Positions 1 through 9,221 of a stretch of 64,000 nt of DNA are shown here, one piece after another (position 1 is the first letter of the stretch; every line of letters begins with the position of its first letter). The DNA comes from a bacterium (GTDB lineage: Bacteria; Planctomycetota; Planctomycetia; Pirellulales; Pirellulaceae). The DNA lies in NCBI GenBank assembly GCA_030430075.1, contig JAUIGN010000002.1, positions 310,001 through 374,000 of the forward strand, written 5' to 3'. The position numbers and the translations under genes are program-made. The notes below the pieces were generated by a model, which saw only the letters and a list, made by a program, of their open reading frames with translations, had not been told where the DNA came from and did no database searches.

Positions 1-401
1 ACCGGCGGATCGTGAAGCGTCAGCGTGAGATGAGGCTCGACACGGCGAGCGAATTGATTTCCAACCACAACCAGGGCCAAGGCCGCCATGGAGAGCCAGG
101 CGACCGGCACGATCCAGTGCGTTGTTCGGGTTTTCTCGACCGGGAGATCCGCGTGCCTGCTGACGGCAACGCCTTCTTCCCGGCACGCCGGCACGACCCG
201 TTCGGGGGCAGCGGCTTCGACCAATGCCACCGCTTGCGTGAGCTCGACCGCCCGAGCCACCGCCTCGCGGGCCGCCTGATCGCGGGCCAGGCGAGTTTCA
301 AATTCGGAGACGGCCTCAGTCGACAGGTTGCCGGCCAGGTACTGAAAGGCGAGCCAGTCGAGTTCACGGGTGATCGTTTGGGGCGAGCCTGGATGTTGCA
401 T
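1..401 (-). CDS. Anti-sigma factor, truncated at the left window edge
   Basis: The reading frame starts with ATG at 401 and stays open to the edge (133 codons). It begins 28 bases after the stop of the ECF sigma gene, the usual place for its cognate anti-sigma factor. The N-terminal ~90 residues are acidic and helical, as in cytoplasmic sigma-binding domains. A single membrane segment follows (WIVPVAWLSMAALALVVVG, about residues 99-117), and then the start of an extracytoplasmic part. I see no clear zinc-finger HxxxCxxC motif, so the subclass is unknown. Function is inferred from synteny and topology; the C-terminus lies outside the window. Confidence 0.7.
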   Translation of the reverse strand, partial: MQHPGSPQTITRELDWLAFQYLAGNLSTEAVSEFETRLARDQAAREAVARAVELTQAVALVEAAAPERVVPACREEGVAVSRHADLPVEKTRTTHWIVPVAWLSMAALALVVVGNQFARRVEPHLTLTLHDPP

Positions 402-429
402 GGGAATCACCGATCTGCGGCGCGTCAGG

Positions 430-966
430 TCAATCGGGGTCGTCCAAGCGATTTCGGAGCTGCCCCAGGGCGGCCCGCATCCGAGACAACGCGGTACCCA
501 GGGGGATCTGCAGCTCGTTGGCAATCACTTTGAAAGTCTTCTGTTCGTAAATTCGCATTCGCACGATCGTCCGCTGCTCGGCAGACAAATCGGCCAGCGC
601 CTGTCGGACGCGTTCCACCACTTCGGTCCGCAGAATCGGCTGGTCTGCCGATTCTGCCTGCCGCGCAGCCGTTGCCGCGATCCGCCGCAACACGTTGTCG
701 CCGGTCGCCTGCCGCCGTCGCAGGAGGAGTGCTTCGTTGTAGGCGACTCGGAACAACCATGCTTTACGCGTTTCCTCTTGGGCGGTGTGCCCCCGTTCTA
801 CCATCTTGACCAAGGCGTTCTGCATGGCGTCCCCGGCCAGTTGCGGGTCACGCAGCACCGCAGTCAAGAACCGTTCGAGTTCGGCACCATGCCTTGAGAT
901 CAGGGACTCGACGAGCGCCGGATCGATTCTCGCCGGGTCAGTTCTTGAGGGGTCATCGGCCGTCAC
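430..966 (-). CDS. ECF (sigma-70 family) RNA polymerase sigma factor
   Basis: 178 residues, the usual ECF size. Region 2 lies at about 25-95 (LISRHGAELERFL, then DAMQNALVKMVERG and TRKAWLFRVAYNEALLLRRR). Region 4 lies at about 118-175, with LSAEQRTIVRMRIYEQKTF and a helix-turn-helix IANELQIPLGTALSRMR. The start is GTG at 966 with AGGAG seven bases upstream. The gene heads an operon with the anti-sigma gene. It should direct RNA polymerase to a stress or envelope regulon, released by the membrane anti-sigma; the inducing signal cannot be read from sequence. Confidence 0.9.
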   Translation of the reverse strand: MTADDPSRTDPARIDPALVESLISRHGAELERFLTAVLRDPQLAGDAMQNALVKMVERGHTAQEETRKAWLFRVAYNEALLLRRRQATGDNVLRRIAATAARQAESADQPILRTEVVERVRQALADLSAEQRTIVRMRIYEQKTFKVIANELQIPLGTALSRMRAALGQLRNRLDDPD

Positions 967-1095
967 GCCACCGCTCCTGGTACCGTTCGGGGCGTTGCAA
1001 GAAAGATGCGCTGATTGGGCCGATTATTTGTCCGGGTGGAAGACAATTCTGACTCGCATTCCTAACATGTTTCTGGACAAGCCATTAGACACTCG

Positions 1096-1122
1096 AAAAA
1101 AGCCGCGGCCCGCTTCCGCGGC
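1096..1122 (-). terminator. Hairpin with U-tract (minus strand)
   Basis: GCCGCGG (1102-1108) pairs with CCGCGGC (1116-1122), a perfect 7-bp stem with a 7-base loop. Six A residues at 1096-1101 give a U6 tract on the minus strand. No minus-strand gene lies directly upstream, so it may insulate the sigma operon from antisense transcription. Confidence 0.45.
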
Positions 1123-1151
1123 GGCACTCGGCAAATCATTCTGAACCAAGC

Positions 1152-1157
1152 TATAAT
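1152..1157 (+). promoter_or_regulatory. Candidate -10 box (TATAAT)
   Basis: A perfect TATAAT about 65 bases upstream of the permease start. No good -35 element is visible at the expected spacing, so this is suggestive only. Confidence 0.3.
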
Positions 1158-1223
1158 GCCGCTCCGTATCAATGCAACCGTGGCGATGCGAGGCGTGTGC
1201 AGTCTTGGCAAGGAGTGAGCGGA

Positions 1224-3095
1224 TTGTTTGTTGGGCCGGTGTTCTTTCGTGAGGCGTCGACGACCCCCCGTCGTCCGCGCCATTACATCCTCCGTTCGGT
1301 CTATGTGCTGGCGCTGTTGGTGCTTATCTGCACAGCCTGGTTCGTGCTGGCCGGGACGCAGATCGTCCGCAATATTGGGGACATGGCCAGGTTCGGCGCC
1401 ACACTCTTCCAGATCCTGGCGCTGCTCCAATTGCTGGTCGTCGTGTTCCTGGCCGCCTTCGGCGTGGCGGGGGCGGTTTCTCAAGAAAAGGACCGCCGCA
1501 CGTTGATTTTGCTGTTGATGACGCGGATGCGCAACAGCGAACTTGTCCTCGGCAAACTGCTGGCAGCCCTCCTGGATGTATTCGTGATGGTGCTGGCGTC
1601 GGCACCCGTGCTGATGCTGGTTTCGCTGCTGGGGGGCGTTTCCTGGGATCAGATTGTGCGGGCCTTGCTGGTCACGTTCACCACCGGGTTGGCAGCCGGC
1701 AGCCTGGGCTCGATCCTGGCCTTGTGGCGCGAAAAGACGTTTCAGACGCTCTCCATGACCGCCCTGACCTTGATGATGTGGGCCGGTATCTGGGAGGTCG
1801 TGGCGGCCGGCCTCCTGTTCGACAGCCTGGCCGGACTCTCCTGCGAAACGATTGCCACTGCGTTCAGTCCCGTGCGCGCCATCCTGGCGGCCACCACGCC
1901 CCGGATCGCCAGTGCGCCGCTGGTCACCTGGTCCGACGGAACCACGCTGTACCTGCTGGTCTCGATCCTGGGGACAGCCGGCATCAATGCCGTGGCCATC
2001 TTTCGCGTCCGCGCCTGGAACCCGTCGCGCGAATTGCGGCCCGGTCAGCAGGACGACGACGAGCGGGCCAGCATCTACGGCGATGACTCGCCGGTCGCAG
2101 CCGGAGATGGGAAGACGACAGGCGCCCAGAGTGCGGCCGAGTCGGCGCGGGCCGGACATGTCGACGCACGGGTCCGCGCCGCAAGCCAGGCCAGCCGTGA
2201 AGTCTGGGACAATCCCATCCTGTGGCGCGAGGTTTGTACCTGGGCGTACGGTCGCAAGGTGCAGATCGTCCGAGTCGCCTACCTGATCCTGTTCGCGATG
2301 GTCTGGGCCGGTTTGCATTGGATGTTGGCTGAAGCGGAGACCGCCGGCGGTGGTTCGGGACTGGCCGGCCGGATCCCCCCATCGGCCGTCCCGTTGGGAC
2401 TCTTTTCACTGCTCAGCCTGGTGATCATCAATGCCCTGGCCGCCAATTCGATCACGAGCGAACGCGACGGCCTGGCCCTGGACATCCTCCTCGTCACGGA
2501 TCTCTCGCCGCGTGAATTCGTGCTGGGAAAACTGGGCGGCGTCCTGTGGGTCACCAAAGAGATGGTCGTCCTGCCCATGCTGCTCTACGTCTACCTCTGG
2601 TGGCGAGGCGGAATGACCGGCGAAAACCTCGTCTACCTGCTGGGCGGAATGACGGTCGTCGATATTTTTGTCACGATGCTGGGAGTTCACTTCGGCATGA
2701 ATTATGCCAATTCCAGGTCCGCCATCACGCTCAGCCTGGGGACGGTCGTCTTCCTGTTCCTGGGGATCTGTACCTGCCTGATGATCATGATTTCGTTCGG
2801 CGGATCGTTCCAGGTGCAGTACGCACCCTTCCTGGCATTCATCGGCGGCGGGAGTCTGGGCCTGTACGTGGCGCTGGGCTTTCGCAATCCCTCATCGGCC
2901 GTCTTTTGGGCATCCCTGTTGCTACCGATTGCCACCTTCTTCTGCCTCGTGAGCTTCGTCCTGGGCAATCGAGAACTGACGATCTTCCTGGTCATCTCGG
3001 TCGCCTACGGGTTCACCACGGCCGCCATGATGGTCCCCGCAATCTCTGAGTTCGACTTTGCCATGGGGCGCACCAAGACTGACGACACGGCATGA
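1224..3095 (+). CDS. ABC-2 type transporter permease, two tandem membrane halves
   Basis: About 623 residues. I place the start at TTG 1224 because AAGGAG at 1210-1215 sits eight bases upstream; GTG 1197 is an alternative that adds nine residues. The protein has two similar halves of about six membrane segments. Each opens with an xxREx element (VFFREASTTPRRPRHY; ILWREVCTWAYGRKVQ) and carries an E(K/R)D..L..LL.T...S.E.VLGK signature (QEKDRRTLILLLMTRM; SERDGLALDILLVTDL). This is typical of ABC-2 permeases with internal duplication. A charged cytoplasmic linker lies between the halves. No ATPase gene is adjacent, so the partner and cargo are unknown. Confidence 0.8.
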   Translation: MFVGPVFFREASTTPRRPRHYILRSVYVLALLVLICTAWFVLAGTQIVRNIGDMARFGATLFQILALLQLLVVVFLAAFGVAGAVSQEKDRRTLILLLMTRMRNSELVLGKLLAALLDVFVMVLASAPVLMLVSLLGGVSWDQIVRALLVTFTTGLAAGSLGSILALWREKTFQTLSMTALTLMMWAGIWEVVAAGLLFDSLAGLSCETIATAFSPVRAILAATTPRIASAPLVTWSDGTTLYLLVSILGTAGINAVAIFRVRAWNPSRELRPGQQDDDERASIYGDDSPVAAGDGKTTGAQSAAESARAGHVDARVRAASQASREVWDNPILWREVCTWAYGRKVQIVRVAYLILFAMVWAGLHWMLAEAETAGGGSGLAGRIPPSAVPLGLFSLLSLVIINALAANSITSERDGLALDILLVTDLSPREFVLGKLGGVLWVTKEMVVLPMLLYVYLWWRGGMTGENLVYLLGGMTVVDIFVTMLGVHFGMNYANSRSAITLSLGTVVFLFLGICTCLMIMISFGGSFQVQYAPFLAFIGGGSLGLYVALGFRNPSSAVFWASLLLPIATFFCLVSFVLGNRELTIFLVISVAYGFTTAAMMVPAISEFDFAMGRTKTDDTA

Positions 3096-3217
3096 TCGGG
3101 GTCCGCAGACAAGTGCTCGTCGCCGGCACCCGCCAGGCGGCGCGACGGGAACCTACCACCGTGGGACGTGACAGGCCGGCCGTCGGCCGAGGAACGGAGC
3201 CCGGGGGATAACCGTTC

Positions 3218-4489
3218 ATGGATGCATTGGCGGAACAGATTCCATGGCTGATCGCCATGACGCTGCTGATCTTTGGCTCGGGTTTTTTCTCTGCCAGTGA
3301 AGCCGCCCTCTTCTCGCTCCAGCCAGTGGATCGGCGGGCCCTGAAGGCGGGGACCGCGGCCCAGCGGATGGCGAACCATCTGTTGGACGATCCCGAACGG
3401 CTCCTCTCCGCTGTCTTGTTCTGGAACCTGACGACCAACATCGCCTACTTCACCATTGTCTCGATCGTGAGTTTGCGCTTGGAAGAGGCCGCCCGCTACG
3501 GCCAGTCAGCGGCGGTCGCCTTCGGTTTCATCTCGCTGCTCACGATCATCGTCTGCAGCGAAATGGTTCCCAAGAGCGTGGGCGTCCTCAGCGCCAGGGC
3601 GTTTGCCGGCTGGGTCGGCGTTCCGTTGTCGATCTCGGTTCGCTGCGCCGACCCGATCATGCCTGCCCTGCAGGTGGTGAACGTGCTGTCCCGGCGCCTG
3701 ATCTGGCCCAACTTCGAGGCCGAAGAGTATTTGGAGGTTACCGACCTGGAACGGGCCATCGAACTTTCCACATCCGACGCACAGCTGATCAAACAGGAGC
3801 AGGCGGCGCTGCGAAACATTGTCTTGCTGTCCGACATCGGCGCCGAAGAGTGGATGCGTCCCCGGACGCAATTCCAGTCCTTTCGTCCGCCGGTCATGCT
3901 CTCCGACCTGAACGGCGCGATGACCCCCAGCGGCTACTTGCTGATCACCGAACCCGATAACGAGGAAGTGGATGCCGCCATCCACCTGAAAGAGCTGGCG
4001 GACGTTCCTCAAGAGCATCTCGAACACTATGCCGAACCGGTGGTCCAAATCCCCTGGTGTGCCACGGTCGCCGACACGCTGCAGAAGTTGATGCAGAAGC
4101 ACCGCCAGGTGGCGGCGATCGTCAACGAATTCGGAGAGACGATCGGCATCCTGACGCTGGAAGATATCCTGGACACCATCTTCTCCTATCACCCCAGCCG
4201 CAGCCGGCTGCTACTGGGCAAGAAGCCGATTCACGACATCTCCGCGGATGTCTGGCTGGCAGCCGGCGTCACCAGCCTCCGCCGACTCGCCCGCTACCTG
4301 CAGATCGAGCTTCCGCCGAGCAAGAGCGTGACGCTGGCCGGCGTGATTCAACAGTCGCTGGGCCGGATCGCCGTCGCCGGCGATACCTGCCAGTGGGGGC
4401 CGTTCGACATCATGGTGCTGGAAGCACCGGAACGCGGCCATATGCTCATCAAGCTGACGCGCATCCGCAATACGGAGAGCGCCGAATGA
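3218..4489 (+). CDS. CNNM (DUF21)/CBS-domain membrane protein, CorC/HlyC-like
   Basis: 423 residues, with GGGGGA upstream of ATG 3218. The N-terminal DUF21/CNNM membrane domain (about 1-175) shows the SGFFSASEAALFSL signature and an SEMVPKSVG segment. A CBS-pair region follows (about 215-320; VAAIVNEFGETIGILTLEDI), then a C-terminal CorC_HlyC-type domain (about 335-415; VAGDTCQWGPFDIMVLEAP). Family members are associated with divalent cation (Mg/Co) efflux or homeostasis; the old 'hemolysin' label is historical. It overlaps the next CNNM gene by four bases (ATGA), so the two are translationally coupled and may form a heteromer. Confidence 0.9.
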   Translation: MDALAEQIPWLIAMTLLIFGSGFFSASEAALFSLQPVDRRALKAGTAAQRMANHLLDDPERLLSAVLFWNLTTNIAYFTIVSIVSLRLEEAARYGQSAAVAFGFISLLTIIVCSEMVPKSVGVLSARAFAGWVGVPLSISVRCADPIMPALQVVNVLSRRLIWPNFEAEEYLEVTDLERAIELSTSDAQLIKQEQAALRNIVLLSDIGAEEWMRPRTQFQSFRPPVMLSDLNGAMTPSGYLLITEPDNEEVDAAIHLKELADVPQEHLEHYAEPVVQIPWCATVADTLQKLMQKHRQVAAIVNEFGETIGILTLEDILDTIFSYHPSRSRLLLGKKPIHDISADVWLAAGVTSLRRLARYLQIELPPSKSVTLAGVIQQSLGRIAVAGDTCQWGPFDIMVLEAPERGHMLIKLTRIRNTESAE

Positions 4490-5445
4490 TTGCCGGCTTT
4501 GTCTTGTTCTGCGTGGGGATCTTTCTGAGCGCCTTTTTCAGCGGCTCGGAAACCGGCTTCTACCGGGTCACTCGAGTTCGCCTGTTGCTGGACGGATTGG
4601 GCGGCGATCCGATGGCCCGCATCCTGCTCTGGTTCACCAACCAACCGGCGTTCTTCATCGCCACCACCCTGATCGGCAACAACCTGGCAAACTACTTCGT
4701 CTCGTTGTCAATCGTCATTCTGACACAACAATTGTTCGGCAACGGCCTGCTGTGGGTGGACATGCTGGCACCGATCGCCCTTTCTCCCTTCGTCTTCGTC
4801 TATGGCGAATTGCTTCCCAAGAGCCTCTATTACCGGGCACCCAATCTGCTCCTGCACCGGGGCGGCCCCCTGTTCGTCCTTTTCGCGGTGGTCTTCGCCC
4901 CACTGTCCGGACTGCTCTGGATCTTCGGCCGCCTCCTTCAATCGGTGATCGGCAACGCGCCGCTCCGGGTGCGTCTGGCACTGGCTCGAGGCGAGCTACA
5001 GCAAGTGCTTGCGGAGGGTGAAGAGGCTGGCATCCTGCGCCCGGCACAGCGTCAGTTGGCACAAAGCCTGTTCTCATTCGCCTCGCGTCCGGTGATCGAA
5101 CTCTCCCGGCCCGTCGCGCGGGTGGCGACCGTCGAACGGGGTGCGGCGACGGCGGACGTGATGCGAATCGCCCGCCGACATCGGGCACCTATCATTCCGG
5201 TGGTCGACGAGCGGCACCAACTGATCGGGTACGTCAGGATCGTCGACCTCAGCCTCTCCGGCGCCAAAACGCTCGAAGAATTCCGGCCGTTGACGACCAT
5301 CCCGGCCGACGAGACGCTCATCGCCGCCCTGATCGGCATGCAGTCCAGCAAGGACGAATTGGCTGCCGTCGCGGATCAAGGCGGAAACACCGTGGCCCTG
5401 CTGTACGCGGAAGAACTGACATCGCGGCTGTTTCGCGCGCATTAA
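4486..5445 (+). CDS. Second CNNM (DUF21)/CBS-domain membrane protein
   Basis: 319 residues, starting at ATG 4486 inside the ATGA overlap with the preceding gene. It has the same DUF21 signature (LSAFFSGSETGFYRVTRVRL) and YGELLPKSLYYRAPN, followed by a CBS pair (about 205-315; HRAPIIPVVDERHQLIGYVR). It lacks the C-terminal CorC_HlyC domain of its neighbour. A duplicated pair of unequal CNNM paralogues suggests a heterodimeric transporter; this is inference. Confidence 0.88.
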   Translation: MIAGFVLFCVGIFLSAFFSGSETGFYRVTRVRLLLDGLGGDPMARILLWFTNQPAFFIATTLIGNNLANYFVSLSIVILTQQLFGNGLLWVDMLAPIALSPFVFVYGELLPKSLYYRAPNLLLHRGGPLFVLFAVVFAPLSGLLWIFGRLLQSVIGNAPLRVRLALARGELQQVLAEGEEAGILRPAQRQLAQSLFSFASRPVIELSRPVARVATVERGAATADVMRIARRHRAPIIPVVDERHQLIGYVRIVDLSLSGAKTLEEFRPLTTIPADETLIAALIGMQSSKDELAAVADQGGNTVALLYAEELTSRLFRAH

Positions 5446-5788
5446 CCCGATGGTTCACGAACGAACCACTGCTCAGTTCAAGTCGCTGGTTGGCCATCGT
5501 GGGCAGTGAACTTGCGCAAAGCGAGCGCCTCCCAGCCACGGCCGGTAAGCGTCCGGATGGTGCAGCTTTCAACTCAAGCGGGGCTAACACCCAACGGCTA
5601 ATGAATGAACCGCGCCCGCGGCGGGTGGCGCGTCATCAGTTGGTGGCCCACCCAGGCTGCACGCTCGGCGGAAGCGATTTTCTGCCGGCTGCAACCGTGG
5701 CCAGGCGGTGGACTCCTGGAACCACCGTCCGGCGAATGTCGCTCCGCGTCCGCTGCGGAAGTGCGACTTACCCCGTCCTCGAATTACC
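5446..5788. other. Intergenic region, convergent genes
   Basis: No credible gene. A short hairpin (TGGTTC 5451-5456 with GAACCA 5463-5468) six bases after the CNNM stop could be a weak terminator. The rest shows no recognised element. Confidence 0.4.
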
Positions 5789-6028
5789 TCAAGCGTCTTC
5801 CTTGCGATACCCGAGCGACGTGATCACCAGCAACATCTCTTCATAGGTAATAAACCGGCGTCGATGATGCAGCTTGTATTGATCGATGGCGCGCGCCAGC
5901 TCTTGGGCACCCGGCGACAGTTCTTCGTGGCTGTTGGTGAACTGCCGACGTTCATACTCAGGTGTCGGCGAATTGCCGCGGTGGCTGCGGCGATCGACAA
6001 AGACCGGATCTGCGCTGACTGGGGTCAT
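5789..6028 (-). CDS. Small conserved-type hypothetical protein
   Basis: 79 residues from ATG 6028, which has AAGAGAG upstream; an upstream ATG at 6085 would add 19 residues. The C-terminal half (ELSPGAQELARAIDQYKLHH, then RRRFITYEEMLLVITSLGY) has codon use and amino-acid balance unlike the shadow frames and reads like a small helical domain. I believe similar small proteins occur in other planctomycetes, but I cannot verify it here. No function is assigned. Confidence 0.6.
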   Translation of the reverse strand: MTPVSADPVFVDRRSHRGNSPTPEYERRQFTNSHEELSPGAQELARAIDQYKLHHRRRFITYEEMLLVITSLGYRKEDA

Positions 6029-6301
6029 TACTGAACTCTCTTGATCCCTGGGTTCGGTTCGCTCCATCACGAGCGGAGCATGCACCTATCTACGGGTAGT
6101 CACTCAACGGTACGTCACGTTTTGGAGGCGGTCAAACCGGCCACGCTCTTTTCGAATACCGTTCCCTGACGCCCAGGCAGGAGAACCTGCAGATTGCGGA
6201 ATGCAGGCCCAAGACGGCGGCTTCCCGCACTCGTCGCCAGCCACCCGTCCGCTCCCTTTGGTCCCGGGCCGCATTGCGCTCGTGTGGCGCGAGGTCCGGG
6301 A

Positions 6302-7339
6302 TTAGTAGCGTTCGACGGAAGCGGTCATCCGCTGCTGTTGTTCGCTGATCCGCCGATCGAGTTGGTGGATCTGTTCATTATCCGGGGCCAAACTCAGGGC
6401 CCGTCGGGCCGCCAGGCGGGCGTTCGCGGTATCACCTGCGGCCAACTGGGCTTCGCTGAGGTGGAACAGGATGTCCAGGGTCGGGTCATCAGCCCGGGAT
6501 GCCGCCACCAGTTTGAGCACAGCGTCGTCGTGTCGATCCATCGCCTTGAACGCCAACCCCTGTTGCAACAGCACGTCCTGCGGCACTTCGTCCGGCGGAT
6601 ACTGGGTCGCCAGGACCTCCAGCGTTGCCAATGCCCGCCGCGGCCGGTTCAGGTCGCGATAGACGGCGGCGGTGGCCATTTGTACGTGAGGGTACTGCGG
6701 TTGCAGACTCAAGGCGCGATGATAGTTGGCAATGGATTCTTCAAGTCGCCCTTGTTTGCGGAGGATATCGCCGCGTAGCGCCCAAGCGGATGCCAGCTTG
6801 CGCTGCGATTCGATCGCCGCTTCCACTTGTTCCCAAGCCGGTTCGATTTTCCCCTTGGCCAGGTACATCTCTCCCAGGCGGACGCGGCGGTGCGGATCAC
6901 CTCCGGATAGCTCGACCGACTTTTCCAGATGGGCAATCGCTTCCGCACAGGCATCCCGGTGCCAGAGCGCTTCCGCATAATGCTGGTGCGCCCGTTCGTC
7001 CGCGGGGCAGGTCTCGATCGCCTTGGAAAAGAGGCCTTCCGCCTTGCCCCACTGTTCGCGTTGCATGGCATCCAGGCCGACAAGCGAAATCTGCCGCGCC
7101 TCGACCACATTTTCCGGAACCGGGTTCCGCTTCAACGTCGCACAACCGGCCAGGCCCACCGTTAACAGCAGTCCCTGCAGACCCCACGTCAGAGACCACC
7201 GCAGCGCAGTCCTCCCGGCGCACCGCCCCGTGTGCGGCCGGCATCCCTGCTGCCTGGATCTCGCGCCTTGCCGCGATCTCTCTAACTGAGCCAAACTGGG
7301 GTCCTCGTTCGGCGACGTGTGGCCATTGCCGGTTACCAT
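6302..7339 (-). CDS. TPR-repeat lipoprotein
   Basis: 345 residues from ATG 7339. A hydrophobic segment ending in the lipobox LAGC (Cys about 66) marks a lipoprotein with an unusually long, Arg-rich n-region. After it come at least six TPR-like helical repeats (for example AEGLFSKAIETCPADERAHQ, ESIANYHRALSLQPQYPHVQ, ARLAARRALSLAPDNEQIHQ). TPR lipoproteins act as scaffolds for envelope complexes; no specific partner is evident. It is monocistronic as far as can be seen. Confidence 0.78.
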   Translation of the reverse strand: MVTGNGHTSPNEDPSLAQLERSRQGARSRQQGCRPHTGRCAGRTALRWSLTWGLQGLLLTVGLAGCATLKRNPVPENVVEARQISLVGLDAMQREQWGKAEGLFSKAIETCPADERAHQHYAEALWHRDACAEAIAHLEKSVELSGGDPHRRVRLGEMYLAKGKIEPAWEQVEAAIESQRKLASAWALRGDILRKQGRLEESIANYHRALSLQPQYPHVQMATAAVYRDLNRPRRALATLEVLATQYPPDEVPQDVLLQQGLAFKAMDRHDDAVLKLVAASRADDPTLDILFHLSEAQLAAGDTANARLAARRALSLAPDNEQIHQLDRRISEQQQRMTASVERY

Positions 7340-7843
7340 GAATTCAACTATCGGCGCGCCGCTGCCGGGAACCAAAGTCGAAGCGAACTCGGACTGCACA
7401 CATCGACACGTGGTCCTCGGGTCATGCCGCCTGCGCCAGGCTGCCAACTGCTGCCCGGACTTTTCGCGGGGCGGACGGTAGCACAATCCCCGTGACTCGG
7501 CAAGATTTACCTTGACAGAAAAAGACTCCCAGCTTCTCCCGCTTTGCCACTCCATCACGCTCAACCTCCGCCTTTTCCCTACAGCGAGCGTCGGGTGCGA
7601 CCGGATCAGGCGACGATCGCCAGACAGCGGCGCCGGCATTCCTTCGTCAGGCGACGGTGGCGCCTGGCAACAAGCTGTTAACGACCGAACTCAGCAACGA
7701 ACCGCCCTCGAAACGGCTGACTCGACCGATCTCTCCGCTGCCGCCTGCATCTCCGCCGGGTTCACCCCGCAGTCGATGGTGCTACGATAAGTCGAATCAA
7801 TCGTTCCCCCGGACCTCCGTCGCTCCCCCCGCAGGCTGGCTCC
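7340..7843. other. Intergenic region between divergent genes
   Basis: 504 bases between the divergent TPR lipoprotein and the 7844 gene. It holds an isolated TTGACA at 7512-7517 with no matching -10. A possible weak promoter (TTCACC, 16-base spacer, TACGAT) lies about 55 bases before the plus-strand gene. No gene is seen. Confidence 0.35.
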
Positions 7844-8275
7844 ATGACCGCTGTCTTTGATAATGGCAAAATCCGCTTCATGTATCCGGAGAACTGGACG
7901 CTCGCCGAAGACGGGACGATGGACCCTCCCACGGTCACGGTCCAAAGCCCCAACAGCGGTTTCTGGACTCTCGTTATGTATTCGGAGGAATACGACCCGG
8001 ACGAACTTGCCAGCCAGGTCGTGCTCGCCATGGACGAGGAATACGAAGCGCTCGAATCGAATCCCGCCACGTTTGAACTGGGTGACTACAAGGCAGAAGG
8101 CTATGAAATGTTCTTCTCCTGCCTGGACCTCGTCGTCACGGCCAAGACATTCGCCGTCCGACACCACGACCTGACGCTGCTTCTCCTCTGGCAGGGGGAG
8201 AGCCGGGACTTTGACGAATTGGAATTGGTGTTCCAGGCGATGACTCTGGGAATGCTCCAGTCGGGCGACACATAA
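7844..8275 (+). CDS. Hypothetical protein, about 143 residues
   Basis: Starts MTAVFDNGKIRFMYPENWTL and has no signal peptide or membrane segment. The pattern 'F..YP.NW.L....' followed by VTVQSPNSGFWTLVMYSEE resembles small cytosolic proteins with a PsbP/Mog1-like fold, but this is fold guessing. The composition is acidic (many D/E), the codon use is normal for the window, and the stop is at 8275. No operon partner. Confidence 0.7.
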   Translation: MTAVFDNGKIRFMYPENWTLAEDGTMDPPTVTVQSPNSGFWTLVMYSEEYDPDELASQVVLAMDEEYEALESNPATFELGDYKAEGYEMFFSCLDLVVTAKTFAVRHHDLTLLLLWQGESRDFDELELVFQAMTLGMLQSGDT

Positions 8276-8640
8276 GATCGCGTTTGAAATTCTTGCAAAT
8301 CGGGCGCCGGGAATGCCGTTCGTCGAACCCTTCCACCGGCCCAAGCGGTCCACTGCGATGCCCCGCGTGACCGTGCCCCGGGGTGTCAGATTCAAACGAA
8401 CCCGCATCCTTTACCGCCGCGCGTCGGCCGATCGCGGCAACCGAAGATTTCTTTTGCTTTTCGCTTGGTTTTCTCTCAAGTCTGGCAGCCATCCGTCCGG
8501 ACTGGCATGACAACTGCACTAAAGTTGTTGGCGTAGGGAGACGAACCGACCTGACACGGATGCACCCGTAGATCTTAGTGCCGCGTCGCCGGTGTATGGC
8601 GACATCGAGCCGCAACGGCAAGGCCATTTTCTTACGGGAG

Positions 8641-8678
8641 AGGCCCGCCAGGTACGTTCGCCTGCCGGGCCTTTTTTT
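8641..8678 (+). terminator. Strong rho-independent terminator
   Basis: GGCCCGCCAGG (8642-8652) pairs with CCTGCCGGGCC (8661-8671) with one internal C-C mismatch and an 8-base loop, followed by T7 (8672-8678). It is too far from the upstream gene (365 bases) to be an obvious mRNA end. Confidence 0.75.
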
Positions 8679-8841
8679 GTCGGTCTGCCGGCGACTACGG
8701 CCGATTGCTCACCGGCAGACGGCGGCCATCCTTTCGCCAGCACAGCCTGCCGCCTTTCCGGCAAAAAGCGCATTCCGCACGATGACGAGTGCTGTCCGAT
8801 ACCGGCCAACAGCGCGGATCCGCCCCCCGCGAATTCACCCG

Positions 8842-8871
8842 TTGAGCGACTTCCGCGAGTTTCGCTATACT
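8842..8871 (+). promoter_or_regulatory. Sigma-70-like promoter of the winged-helix gene
   Basis: TTGAGC (8842-8847), an 18-base spacer and TATACT (8866-8871), 61 bases before the start codon. The same CGCTATACT core occurs upstream of ppa (26845-26853) and at 21440-21448. Confidence 0.55.
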
Positions 8872-8932
8872 GCGCCCATCTGGCAACGAAACGGAGTTGC
8901 CTAACGTGATGGTTTCTGAAGGAGCGACAACG

Positions 8933-9154
8933 ATGACCACCGACACCATGATTTCCGCAGTTGACCAGGTCGGCGAAACGGCGGGAGCAGTTTGGCAATG
9001 CCTCGACGTGCGGGGCAGGATGTCGATGGCGCAGCTCATCAAGTCGATTGACGCCCCACGTGATGTCGTGATGCAGGCCGTGGGTTGGTTGGCACGCGAA
9101 GACAAGATTGAAATCGACGAGACCACACGAGGTCGGCAGGTCTTTTTGAAATAG
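8933..9154 (+). CDS. Winged helix-turn-helix protein (DUF2582-like)
   Basis: 73 residues. The start is ATG 8933, with GAAGGAG eight bases upstream; an in-frame upstream start at 8897 has no ribosome site. The sequence GAVWQCLDVRGRMSMAQLIK, then VVMQAVGWLAREDKIEIDE, matches the small winged-helix family DUF2582, a single wHTH domain of about 70-75 residues. Its biological role is unknown. It is transcribed alone from the promoter just upstream. Confidence 0.8.
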   Translation: MTTDTMISAVDQVGETAGAVWQCLDVRGRMSMAQLIKSIDAPRDVVMQAVGWLAREDKIEIDETTRGRQVFLK

Positions 9155-9221
9155 GTCGCCGCAGGTCTTGCCTGCCCCCGGCGGGCCGTCGCGCCGCAGG
9201 TGCCGCCGATCGCCTGTCCGC

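Larger units (their letters stand above)
8276..8932. other. Intergenic region with an orphan terminator and a promoter
   Basis: 657 bases between the 7844 gene and the winged-helix gene. A strong intrinsic terminator sits at 8641-8678, 365 bases after the last stop codon, and a good promoter lies at 8842-8871. The segment before the terminator has no convincing coding frame and could encode a small RNA. Confidence 0.4.

Noticed and set aside
20..367. 115-residue minus-strand frame at the left edge
   Set aside because: Arg/Ser/Pro-rich shadow. The frame starting at 401 gives a balanced protein with a membrane segment in the right place for an anti-sigma factor.
1062..2318. 418-residue minus-strand frame opposite the ABC permease
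   Set aside because: Gln/Gly/His/Arg-rich antisense frame without domain features; the plus-strand permease explains the codon pattern.
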